From contig NZ_CP139304.1 of assembly GCF_034092415.1 (NCBI RefSeq), positions 1,162,001 through 1,226,000 of the forward strand: a stretch of 64,000 nt of DNA, read 5' to 3'. A model generated the notes under the pieces. It saw only the letters and a list, made by a program, of their open reading frames with translations. It was not told the DNA's origin and did no database searches. The stretch comes from Prochlorococcus sp. MIT 1341. Lineage in GTDB: Bacteria; Cyanobacteriota; Cyanobacteriia; PCC-6307; Cyanobiaceae. The position numbers and the translations under genes are program-made. Positions 47,842 through 56,577 of the stretch are shown here, one piece after another; within the stretch, counting starts at the first letter, position 1, and every line of letters begins with the position of its first letter.

Positions 47842-48627
47842 TTAAAATGTTATCGGCATTGTGACATTAGCCGGTTCTGGTGAACACTCTTTAACTTGTA
47901 AATCTACAATTTTTCCTATGACAATAATCGAAGGAGAAGAAAACATTTTTCTCCTTGACTCCTGCACTAAATCACCTAAGTTAGCCCGAATAAAGCGTTG
48001 ACCTACAACTGTTGCCTGCTGAATGACGGCTGCTGGTGTATCTAAACCCATTCCACCCTCAATCAATTGTTGAACGATTTGTTCAATATTATGGAGCCCC
48101 ATATATATAACCAAAGTATGACTAACCTCAGCTAAAGAACTCCAATTAACTGTCCGGCGAGCTTTATCAATCTCCTCATGACCAGTAACGAAAGTCACAG
48201 AGGATCCACAGAGTCTATGGGTCAAAGGAATACCAATATATGCAGGTGCAGCAATGCCTGCAGTTACTCCAGGCACGACTTCCACTGGAACTCCTTTTTG
48301 AAAAAGATATTCAGCTTCTTCACCCCCTCTCCCAAACATAAATGGATCTCCCCCCTTTAATCGCACTACACAATCATGCTTTTTTGCAAGTTCTAAAAGA
48401 AGTGAATTAGTTTTTACTTGAGAAGACGAATGATGACCTCGTCTTTTACCAACAAACTGCAATTCACATGATGCACGCACCACCTCAAGAATTTGACTAG
48501 GTACAAGCGAGTCATACACAACAGCATCGCATTTTTGTAACAGACGATGTGCTTTGACTGTTATTAAATCCGGATCACCGGGTCCAGCACCCACTAAAAA
48601 AACCTTGCCATATTGAATTTTTATCAT
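47842..48627 (-). CDS. cobA: Uroporphyrinogen-III C-methyltransferase
   Basis: A SAM-dependent enzyme that methylates uroporphyrinogen III twice to precorrin-2, leading to siroheme or cobalamin. The 261 residues show VFLVGAGPGDPDLITVKAHRLL at residues 9-30. RLKGGDPFMFGRGGEEAEYL follows, then PGVTAGIAAPAYIGIPLTHR. It lacks the CysG Fe-chelatase/dehydrogenase fusion. It converges on pabC and stands alone on the minus strand. Confidence 0.96.
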   Translation of the reverse strand: MIKIQYGKVFLVGAGPGDPDLITVKAHRLLQKCDAVVYDSLVPSQILEVVRASCELQFVGKRRGHHSSSQVKTNSLLLELAKKHDCVVRLKGGDPFMFGRGGEEAEYLFQKGVPVEVVPGVTAGIAAPAYIGIPLTHRLCGSSVTFVTGHEEIDKARRTVNWSSLAEVSHTLVIYMGLHNIEQIVQQLIEGGMGLDTPAAVIQQATVVGQRFIRANLGDLVQESRRKMFSSPSIIVIGKIVDLQVKECSPEPANVTMPITF

Positions 48628-48921
48628 AGTAAAACCTCAATAAACCAACCATACCCCTTCTCCAAGAGGCGATTGAAAGCAAAGAAGAGTGTACTCAACT
48701 GTTAATAAACGCTTGTGAAACATAGTTAGGATCGAAAGACTATGAAGTTCGTGAGAAAAGATTAGAGAAAATTACGTCAGGTAAGATCTAATTGTATACC
48801 TTAAAAGAATAACATTTACTCTCAAATCTTATGACGATACTATTGCTATAAAAGCTACAACAAACCTAAATTCAAATCTAACAAAAATCTCTAATTATCA
48901 CTGGAAGAGCCCTCTCAAAAA

Positions 48922-49974
48922 ATGAATAGCAAAGAACACTTCAAAAGACTGCTAGGAAAAATAGGTAGTGGTGAGAGCACAAGCCGGGGTATGACCAGGG
49001 CAGAGTCTGCAGAGGCACTCAAGCTAATTCTCAAAGAAAGTGCCAGCCCTACACAAATAGGAGCTTTCCTGATGGCTCATCGTATTCGGCGCCCCGAACC
49101 TCAAGAACTTGCGGGCATGCTTGATACGTATTTGGCATTAGGTCCACAATTAAGCTCCTCAAAAAATCAAGTCAGGCCAATTTGTTTTGGGATGCCCTTC
49201 GATGGCCGATGTCGCACTGCTCCTATTTTTCCACTAACAAGTCTCGTACTTTTAAGCACAAACAATTCTATTGTTTTAAATGGAGGGAGACGAATGCCAA
49301 TCAAATATGGGGTCACACCAATAGAGTTATTTTCAGCTCTTGGCCTCTGCCTAGAGGGTCTAAATATAAAAGCAGTGCAAACTGGTTTTCATAAACATAA
49401 CTTTGCATTAATCCACCAACCAGATCACTTTCCACTTGCAGAATCAATGATCAAATATCGAGATGAACTAGGCAAAAGGCCCCCAATAGCTAGTATGGAA
49501 TTACTTTGGACAGCTCACAGAGGAGATCATCTAATTGTAAGTGGTTTTGTACACCCGCCGACCGAAACAAGAGCTTGGAAAACATTACAAATGTTAGGAG
49601 AAAGAAACTTAATTTCTATCAAAGGACTTGAAGGTAGTATTGACTTGCCAATCAGTAGAAGCTGTATAACCAGTTATATCCAAAATGGAAACTTTGAAAG
49701 GTTAATTCTTCATCCCAAGAAGCATTTCCTACAGGGGAAAGAAACTGAATGGAATAATATTGATATCTGGAAAGAGCAAGCCTTAAAGGCCCTCCACAAT
49801 AAAGGTCCATTAGTACCAGCCCTAACTTGGAATTCTGGAGCGTATCTATGGTTAGCTGGAAAAGCAAAAAGTATGGATGAAGGTTTAAAAACTGCCAAAG
49901 AAACTATTAGCTCCGGTGCAGCAATGGAGATACTAAAGAAATTAATTAGTTGGAGAGCAGAAACATCCACTTGA
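48922..49974 (+). CDS. TrpD-like glycosyl/phosphoribosyltransferase family protein (TrpD2/YbiB type)
   Basis: A 350-residue protein of the anthranilate phosphoribosyltransferase superfamily. The N-terminal helical domain is clear: MTRAESAEALKLILKESASPTQIGAFLMAHRIRR at about residues 24-57. The PRPP-binding loop that reads GTGGD in TrpD is replaced by ICFGMPFDGRCRTAPIF, so normal TrpD chemistry is doubtful. The non-enzymatic or nucleic-acid-binding TrpD2/YbiB group is the better guess. Divergent from cobA by 294 nt. Confidence 0.85.
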   Translation: MNSKEHFKRLLGKIGSGESTSRGMTRAESAEALKLILKESASPTQIGAFLMAHRIRRPEPQELAGMLDTYLALGPQLSSSKNQVRPICFGMPFDGRCRTAPIFPLTSLVLLSTNNSIVLNGGRRMPIKYGVTPIELFSALGLCLEGLNIKAVQTGFHKHNFALIHQPDHFPLAESMIKYRDELGKRPPIASMELLWTAHRGDHLIVSGFVHPPTETRAWKTLQMLGERNLISIKGLEGSIDLPISRSCITSYIQNGNFERLILHPKKHFLQGKETEWNNIDIWKEQALKALHNKGPLVPALTWNSGAYLWLAGKAKSMDEGLKTAKETISSGAAMEILKKLISWRAETST

Positions 49975-50035
49975 TACTGCTCTAATGCGAAAATATAGCT
50001 AAATCTATAAACGACTCAACCAGTCATCAATAGAA

Positions 50036-51262
50036 GTGACGAAGACAAAATTCCCTATCGTCATTAGCACATTTCTTACTTTGCTAAATGACCGGCTTGG
50101 AGAAAGCATCGTGTTTCCTCTTTTGCCATTTCTTCTTGCAAATTTTCAAACAGATGGACGCACCTTAGGCTTACTAGCAGGTAGCTATGCTCTTGCTCAG
50201 TTCGCAGCAACCCCCCTAATTGGGGCATTAAGCGATCGTTTCGGCAGAAAACCTGTGATTGCAAGCTGTGTCACGGGATCAATCATAGGACTAGGATTAT
50301 TTGCATTAACTATTAGTTTAAAATGGCCTCCTGAATCATTTCTTCCTCTAATACTTTTATTTAGTGCAAGGTTAATTGACGGGATTAGTGGCGGGACTGC
50401 TGCTACAGCAAGTGCTGTTTTAGCAGATATTAGCCCTCCTGAACAACGTGCGAAAGCTTTTGGGCTTATTGGAGTTGCTTTTGGATTTGGATTTATTCTT
50501 GGACCTTTTCTCGGAGGGAAGCTGGCTCAGCAATCAGTAACTCTCCCAGTGTGGGTAGCAACTGGATTTGCACTAGTAAACCTTGCAGTAGTTCTTAAAT
50601 TTCTTCCTGAAACACACCCCAAAGAATCAAGAATATCTATCCCTCAAAAAAGAAAGTTGAATCCATTCACGAAAATAAAGCGAATCATGCTTAATCCTCA
50701 TGTAGGAAAACTATCGTTAGCCTTCTTTCTTTTTTTTCTAGCTTTTAATGGATTTACTGCAATCTTAGTTCTATTTTTCAAAGAAAAATTAAATTGGGGT
50801 CCAGAGCTATCAACAACCGCATTCTTAATTGTTGGAATAGTCGCAACCTTTGTTCAAGGTGGACTAATTGGTCCATTGGTGAAAAAATTTAAAGAAAGAA
50901 AATTAACTCTTTTTGGCTTAGGATTAGTAATAATTGGAGCTATAATTATTGCACTTACAAAAGAAGGGCAAAGTAGCACAAGCATATTTATTGCAGTAGG
51001 AATACTTGCTTTCGGTACCGGACTCGTTACTCCTTGCCTAAGAAGTTTAGTTTCACGTAAGCTCGACACAGAAGGACAAGGTACAGCCTTAGGAAGCTTA
51101 CAAGCTCTGCAAAGCCTTGGAAGCTTTATAGGACCTGCGTTAGCTGGGCTTAGTTATGATATTTTGGGAAAAAGCAGCCCTTTTATAGGGGCTTCTATTG
51201 TTGTCATGATCGTAATACCACTAGTCAGCAGAGAAACGCACAAAACAGTATCTCCTGATTAA
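50036..51262 (+). CDS. Major facilitator superfamily transporter, TetA-like
   Basis: A 408-residue 12-segment membrane protein. The MFS signature between segments 2 and 3 is LIGALSDRFGRKPVIA, and the drug/proton antiporter-like GVAFGFGFILGPFLGG follows in segment 5. These fit the tetracycline-resistance-like group, which exports varied small molecules. The substrate is unknown. The GTG start at 50036 lies 61 nt after the TrpD-like gene. Confidence 0.9.
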   Translation: MTKTKFPIVISTFLTLLNDRLGESIVFPLLPFLLANFQTDGRTLGLLAGSYALAQFAATPLIGALSDRFGRKPVIASCVTGSIIGLGLFALTISLKWPPESFLPLILLFSARLIDGISGGTAATASAVLADISPPEQRAKAFGLIGVAFGFGFILGPFLGGKLAQQSVTLPVWVATGFALVNLAVVLKFLPETHPKESRISIPQKRKLNPFTKIKRIMLNPHVGKLSLAFFLFFLAFNGFTAILVLFFKEKLNWGPELSTTAFLIVGIVATFVQGGLIGPLVKKFKERKLTLFGLGLVIIGAIIIALTKEGQSSTSIFIAVGILAFGTGLVTPCLRSLVSRKLDTEGQGTALGSLQALQSLGSFIGPALAGLSYDILGKSSPFIGASIVVMIVIPLVSRETHKTVSPD

Positions 51263-51343
51263 AATATAGAAGGGTCTGCGCATCAAAACAAAAAATTACA
51301 TCTCAAAATTTTTATAGATGGTCTTGCCTACCTACTTCCTAAA

Positions 51344-53464
51344 ATGATTAACACTGATAAAACACGAAAAGGGTATATAAATCGTGAATTGAGTTGGATC
51401 TCATTTAATTTTCGTGTCTTATCCCAAGCCCTAGATATCAAAACACCTCTTATTGAACAAGCAAAATTTAGTGCAATTTTTAGCAATAATCTTGATGAAT
51501 TTTTTATGGTAAGGATTGCTTCTTTAAAGTCTCAAGTTGAAGCAGGGATCACCAAACTGAGTGAAGACGGTAGAACTGCATCAGAACAATTAGAAGAAAT
51601 CCGAAAAAGACTTTTACCAATTCTAAAATTACAAGCCAATCATTATCATGATTATCTAAAGAATGAACTTCGAAGAAACAGAATTTTGATAGTAGACTAT
51701 GAAGACTTGAATGAAATTCAAACAAGTTGGATTAACAGTTATTTTAAGACAAAAATTTTTCCTGTTCTAACGCCTCTAGCAGTCGATCCCGCTCATCCAT
51801 TTCCTTACGTAAGCAACCTCAGCCTAAATGTAGCTGCAATTATCATAGATCCAGAAAAAGATCAAGAACAATTTGTTCGAGTAAAAATACCTCAGAAAAG
51901 CATAAGCCGATTTATCTCAATACCTACAGACCTAGACAAATCAACTTCAAACGCTGAGCTAATAACAATACCTCTGGAACAAATCATAGGCTGTAATCTA
52001 AGAATGCTTTTTCCAGGAATGAAAATAAAAGAACACTATTTTTTTCGTGTTACTCGTGATGCAGACTTAGAGCTCAGAGATATAGAAGCTGATGACCTAA
52101 TGATTGCAATAGAAGAAGGTCTTCGGAAGCGTAGGCTTGGTGGTGAGATTGTAAGGCTAGAAGTGTCAGATAAAATACCCGTAGAAATTCTAAATATGTT
52201 AATAAAAGGGTTGTCTATTAAAGAAGAAGACGTATATATGACAAAAACAATATTAGGTCTCGATGACCTACTTGAATTGTCAACTATATCTAATCATAGG
52301 CTTAAATTTAAGCATCATGTCGGCAAAACCTGTAAGCCACTGAAACATAGTCAAACTGGGAAGCTTGAAACTTCATCTAGCAATAAAGATGAATTCAAAG
52401 ATATCTTCTCAATAATCAAAAATAAAGATATTCTTTTACATCATCCCTATGATTTATTCTCTACCTCTGTAGAAGAGTTTATAAATCAAGCTGCTGAAGA
52501 CCCAGATGTTTTAGCAATCAAGATGACGTTGTACAGAATTGCAAAAGACTCTCAAGTTATTAAAGCCTTAATTCGAGCTGCCGAAAGTGGCAAACAAGTT
52601 ATGGCACTGGTAGAATTAAGGGCACGTTTTGATGAAGATAACAATATTCAATGGGCAAAACAACTAGAACAATCAGGTGTTCATGTTGTTTATGGGGTTG
52701 TGGGCCTTAAAACCCACACAAAAATCGCATTAGTGATCAGGAATGAAAGCAATAAATTAAAAAGTTACGTACATATTGGAACAGGTAATTACAATTGCAA
52801 AACATCAAAACTATACACAGATTTAGGTTTACTTTCTGCTAGAGAGGATCTGGGTAAAGATTTAGTTGAGCTATTTAACTACTTGACTGGCTTTGCTAAA
52901 CAACAAACATTTCGCAAGTTGCTTGTCGCCCCCGTCAGCCTGAGAAAAGGTATAGAAACGTTAATCCATCGAGAAATCAAGAACCATAAGGAAGGTAAAG
53001 GTGGAGTAATTAGAGCTAAGATGAATTCATTAGTAGACCCTAATATCATAAATCTTCTCTATGAAGCTTCTCAAGAAGGAGTCAAAATAGAGTTAATCAT
53101 TCGAGGGATGTGTTGTTTATACCCAGGTGTAAAAGGTCTAAGTGAGAATATTCAAGTGATCAGTGTCATCGGGCAATTCCTAGAACACTCGCGTATATTT
53201 TGGTTCTACAATGGTGGAGAAAAAGAAGCTTATATAGGTAGTGCAGACTTTATGCGACGTAATTTAGATAGAAGAATTGAGGCTGTTACACCCATTGAAG
53301 ATACTTTACTCTTAAAACGTATTGAACAACTTCTAGCGATATACCTGAATGACAACTGTGCCGCATGGGACATGCAGAATGATGGCACCTTTGTGCAACG
53401 AAAAGCAAAAGGACAACAATACAGAGCGCAAGATGAATTGATAGCCTTTTGGGAAACTCTATAG
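51344..53464 (+). CDS. ppk: Polyphosphate kinase 1
   Basis: Polymerises the gamma-phosphate of ATP into polyphosphate, a phosphate and energy store. The 706 residues begin YINRELSWISFNFRVL and FSNNLDEFFMVRIASL, typical of the PPK N-domain. The expected phosphohistidine is His458 in LKTHTKIAL, and a second conserved histidine is His615 in FLEHSRIFWFY. It is followed after about 215 nt by a group 2 sigma gene. Confidence 0.97.
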   Translation: MINTDKTRKGYINRELSWISFNFRVLSQALDIKTPLIEQAKFSAIFSNNLDEFFMVRIASLKSQVEAGITKLSEDGRTASEQLEEIRKRLLPILKLQANHYHDYLKNELRRNRILIVDYEDLNEIQTSWINSYFKTKIFPVLTPLAVDPAHPFPYVSNLSLNVAAIIIDPEKDQEQFVRVKIPQKSISRFISIPTDLDKSTSNAELITIPLEQIIGCNLRMLFPGMKIKEHYFFRVTRDADLELRDIEADDLMIAIEEGLRKRRLGGEIVRLEVSDKIPVEILNMLIKGLSIKEEDVYMTKTILGLDDLLELSTISNHRLKFKHHVGKTCKPLKHSQTGKLETSSSNKDEFKDIFSIIKNKDILLHHPYDLFSTSVEEFINQAAEDPDVLAIKMTLYRIAKDSQVIKALIRAAESGKQVMALVELRARFDEDNNIQWAKQLEQSGVHVVYGVVGLKTHTKIALVIRNESNKLKSYVHIGTGNYNCKTSKLYTDLGLLSAREDLGKDLVELFNYLTGFAKQQTFRKLLVAPVSLRKGIETLIHREIKNHKEGKGGVIRAKMNSLVDPNIINLLYEASQEGVKIELIIRGMCCLYPGVKGLSENIQVISVIGQFLEHSRIFWFYNGGEKEAYIGSADFMRRNLDRRIEAVTPIEDTLLLKRIEQLLAIYLNDNCAAWDMQNDGTFVQRKAKGQQYRAQDELIAFWETL

Positions 53465-53680
53465 AATGTCCTCAGAAAGGAATTTAATAAAAAAGGGATA
53501 AAATAGCTTTTTGAAAAAGTCTGAAAAACTAGACCAAAACCTATAGGTTGCGTTTTATACCTATCAAAGAACCTGAAGTTTTTTAGCCATAGGACTACCA
53601 AAAGATTTCATATTCTATTCTGCTCAATTTGTAAGTTAGTGCTAAATTTCAACCAAATCTAATTTAAGGAGGACAGGGTG

Positions 53681-54706
53681 ATGGGGATCCCTCTGAAATC
53701 TGCTAAGAGCATTTCTGCTCAGCAAAAGGCTAATTCGACTTTATCGTCAGACAAACAAGCGGACACCAATAAAAGCTCATTACCCAAACAAACACAAAAA
53801 ACAACTAACAAACAAACTGGACGACTGGCTACAGATGCTATTGGCTTTTATCTAAGCAGCATCGGCAGAGTCCCTCTCTTAACAGCAGCAGAAGAGATAG
53901 AGCTTGCACATCATGTGCAAGCTATGAAAGAACTTCTTCAATCACCAAAAGAAGAACATACACCCAGACAACGGCACCAAATCAGGATGGGCAAACGGGC
54001 AAGGGACAGAATGATGGCCGCCAATCTTCGACTTGTAGTTAGTGTTGCCAAAAAATATCAAAACCAAGGACTTGAACTGCTTGACCTAGTACAGGAAGGA
54101 GCTATTGGCCTAGAACGTGCTGTTGATAAATTCGATCCAGCCATGGGCTACAAATTCTCGACCTATGCCTATTGGTGGATTCGACAAGGAATGACTCGGG
54201 CAATAGATAACAGTGCTCGCACCATTCGTCTGCCAATTCACATCAGTGAAAAGCTTTCCAAAATGCGACGCATCTCTAGAGAATTGTCCCATCGATTCGG
54301 GCGTCAACCAAATCGGCTAGAACTTGCACATGCAATGGGTATCGAACCTCAAGATTTAGAAGATCTTGTCGCACAAAGTGCTCCATGTTCATCACTAGAT
54401 GCCCATGCCCGGGGTGAAGAGGATAGAAGTACTTTGGGAGAACTTATTCCTGACCCAAATGGCACCGAGCCTATGGAAGGAATGGATAGAAGTATTCAAA
54501 AAGAACATTTGGGTGGATGGCTATCCCAATTAAATGAAAGAGAACAAAAAATACTTCGATTACGGTTTGGTCTAGATGGAGAAGAACCTTTAACACTTGC
54601 TGAGATAGGCAGACAAATCAATGTTTCACGTGAACGAGTAAGGCAATTAGAAGCCAAGGCAATTATCAAACTACGTGTAATGACCAACCATCAACAAGCT
54701 GCATAA
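53681..54706 (+). CDS. RNA polymerase sigma factor, group 2 (RpoD-like)
   Basis: A 341-residue primary-like sigma factor of cyanobacterial group 2. Region 1.2 is FYLSSIGRVPLLTAAEEIELAHHV. Region 2 includes NLRLVVSVAKKYQNQGLELLDLVQEGAIGLERAVDKFDP and KFSTYAYWWIRQGMTRAI. Region 4 HTH is LTLAEIGRQINVSRERVRQLEAKAI. The N-terminal 45 residues are low-complexity and basic. An AAGGAGG at 53666-53672 supports the ATG at 53681 or the GTG directly before it. Group 2 factors respond to stress or growth phase; this one cannot be named. Confidence 0.95.
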   Translation: MGIPLKSAKSISAQQKANSTLSSDKQADTNKSSLPKQTQKTTNKQTGRLATDAIGFYLSSIGRVPLLTAAEEIELAHHVQAMKELLQSPKEEHTPRQRHQIRMGKRARDRMMAANLRLVVSVAKKYQNQGLELLDLVQEGAIGLERAVDKFDPAMGYKFSTYAYWWIRQGMTRAIDNSARTIRLPIHISEKLSKMRRISRELSHRFGRQPNRLELAHAMGIEPQDLEDLVAQSAPCSSLDAHARGEEDRSTLGELIPDPNGTEPMEGMDRSIQKEHLGGWLSQLNEREQKILRLRFGLDGEEPLTLAEIGRQINVSRERVRQLEAKAIIKLRVMTNHQQAA

Positions 54707-54711
54707 TTGTC

Positions 54712-55365
54712 TTGGGGAATATTCTTTCTCTAGGCCTAATTGGAAGTTGGATTGCTGTTATCATCTCGCTAGCAATCCTTTGTCGTAAAATTTGGCCAAA
54801 TAAAAAAGAACTAAGTAGAAAAATTGTCCATATAGGTAACGGTCCTGTAATTCCCATGGCATGGTTTTTAGGCATTCCGAAGGATGTCGCACTAACCTTT
54901 TCATGTTTAATTACAATCACTTTATTGATTAATCAGCAACTTAGAATAATACCTGCTATAGAGGATATAGACCGTAAAAGTTTCGGAACAATTGGATACG
55001 GAGCAGCTATAACTATTCTATTATTTTACATGTGGCCAGACAATGCAGCAGCTGTAAGTAGCGGAGTACTTGTTATGGCCTTTGGAGATGGCTTAGCAGG
55101 GTTAATTGGCTCCAATATTAATTCATATCGTTGGCAAATATTGAATCAAAAAAAATCATTACTTGGAACTTCTACTATGTTTATAGTGTCTTTTCTAATT
55201 TTATTGTTAATCAATATTTACACAGGTTTTTCCTTAAGCTTTTCAGACATCCTCATTATAGCTCTACTTGCAACGACACTTGAACAAGTAGGACAATACG
55301 GACTCGATAATATTTTAGTTCCTTTAGTTGTAGCATTTAGTTGGGTATTCTTTCAAGGAGCATAA
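54712..55365 (+). CDS. Phytol/dolichol kinase-like integral membrane protein
   Basis: A 217-residue protein with about six membrane segments, similar to the VTE5/phytol kinase and phosphatidate cytidylyltransferase-like superfamily. Family-like motifs are RKIVHIGNGPVIPMAWF (about residues 37-53), FGTIGYGAAITIL and VLVMAFGDGLAGLIGS, with KKSLLGTSTMF after it. In cyanobacteria such kinases salvage phytol from chlorophyll for tocopherol or lipid synthesis; the exact substrate is inferred. It starts at a TTG 5 nt after the sigma gene stop, so the two are probably co-transcribed. Confidence 0.82.
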   Translation: MGNILSLGLIGSWIAVIISLAILCRKIWPNKKELSRKIVHIGNGPVIPMAWFLGIPKDVALTFSCLITITLLINQQLRIIPAIEDIDRKSFGTIGYGAAITILLFYMWPDNAAAVSSGVLVMAFGDGLAGLIGSNINSYRWQILNQKKSLLGTSTMFIVSFLILLLINIYTGFSLSFSDILIIALLATTLEQVGQYGLDNILVPLVVAFSWVFFQGA

Positions 55366-55376
55366 AATAATTAATT

Positions 55377-56432
55377 TTATGCTTGGATAGTTTTTACTGA
55401 AGATGATAAATCCTTCAAAAGAGATGCCGTTGTATCTATATCAATACATGCATCTGTAATACTTTGACCATAAACAAGTTCATCCTTGTTTCCTTTTAAA
55501 GACTGATTGCCTGCTACTAAGTGGCTTTCGAGCATCAAACCCATAACAAAATTAGAACCATTTTCAATCTGAGAACAGACATCATGTAGAACATCCGCTT
55601 GTCGTCGATAATCTTTATTAGAGTTACCATGACTACAGTCTATCATTAATTTCTCAGCTAATCTAACTTTCGATAATTCTTTTGCGACTCGATTTACTTC
55701 CTCTGAATGATAATTAGTTCCTGACTTACCACCTCTTAATACTAAATGACCATCAGGGTTACCTGTTGTACTAATAATAGATGCATTACCATCTTTATTA
55801 ATTCCTAAAAAATGATGAGGTCTTGAAGCTGCTTGCATTGCATTGATAGCAATCGACGCAGTCCCATCAGTACCATTTTTATACCCAATTGGCATAGAAA
55901 GACCTGAAGCCATTTCACGATGAGTTTGGCTTTCGGTAGTTCTAGCTCCGATAGCAGTCCAACTAATTAAATCAGCAATATATTGAGGAACTACAGGATC
56001 CAATAACTCTGTCGCAGCTGGCATACCTTTACGAGCTAAATACAACAACAGCCCCCTGGCACGTCGCAACCCCGTATTTATGTCATAAGAACCATCTAAA
56101 TGAGGATCATTTATTAAGCCCTTCCACCCAACGGTAGTTCTAGGTTTCTCAAAATACACACGCATCACGATTTCCAATTCAGAAGCATATAAACGACGCA
56201 AATCATCCAAATGATCGGCATACTCCTTTGCTGCATCAACATCATGGACTGAACAGGGACCCACTATGACCAACAAACGTGAATCCTCTCCACGCATGAT
56301 TGCTTGAATTCGTTGTCGTGCTGTGGAGACCGTTTTGATTGCTAAATCATCAATAGGTAAATCTTGATGCAACAAATCAGGTGGCACCAAAGGTCGCGTC
56401 TCCACCACATGTAGATCTGAAGTGGTGGTCAT
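55377..56432 (-). CDS. 3-deoxy-7-phosphoheptulonate (DAHP) synthase, class I
   Basis: Condenses phosphoenolpyruvate with erythrose-4-phosphate, the first committed step of the shikimate pathway. The 351 residues are of the AroF/AroG/AroH type. Motifs are LLVIVGPCSVHDVDAAKEYA, VGWKGLINDPHLDGS, MPAATELLDPVVPQ, ARTTESQTHREMASG and MIDCSHGNSNKD. The aromatic feedback type cannot be read with certainty. It is divergent from acnB by 145 nt. Confidence 0.95.
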   Translation of the reverse strand: MTTTSDLHVVETRPLVPPDLLHQDLPIDDLAIKTVSTARQRIQAIMRGEDSRLLVIVGPCSVHDVDAAKEYADHLDDLRRLYASELEIVMRVYFEKPRTTVGWKGLINDPHLDGSYDINTGLRRARGLLLYLARKGMPAATELLDPVVPQYIADLISWTAIGARTTESQTHREMASGLSMPIGYKNGTDGTASIAINAMQAASRPHHFLGINKDGNASIISTTGNPDGHLVLRGGKSGTNYHSEEVNRVAKELSKVRLAEKLMIDCSHGNSNKDYRRQADVLHDVCSQIENGSNFVMGLMLESHLVAGNQSLKGNKDELVYGQSITDACIDIDTTASLLKDLSSSVKTIQA

Positions 56433-56577
56433 TGGTCATAAATCTCGACGCCCTAGGCTAATTAAAGAGCAAGCGAACAGCATCAATGAATTTCATTTCA
56501 GCATGTTTATCCATACAAAAAGTATCGATGACGTAGAAGAATAGAGACCTGACTACTAAGGCAACACATCAAACGTC

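Noticed and set aside
48637-48723. 28-codon ORF (minus strand) just upstream of cobA
   Set aside because: It could be a leader peptide, but has no ribosome binding site, no repeated regulatory codons and no hairpin pair, so chance is more likely.
53230-53601. Minus-strand ORF of 123 codons
   Set aside because: Mostly antisense to the ppk C-terminus; composition follows the shadow of the real frame.
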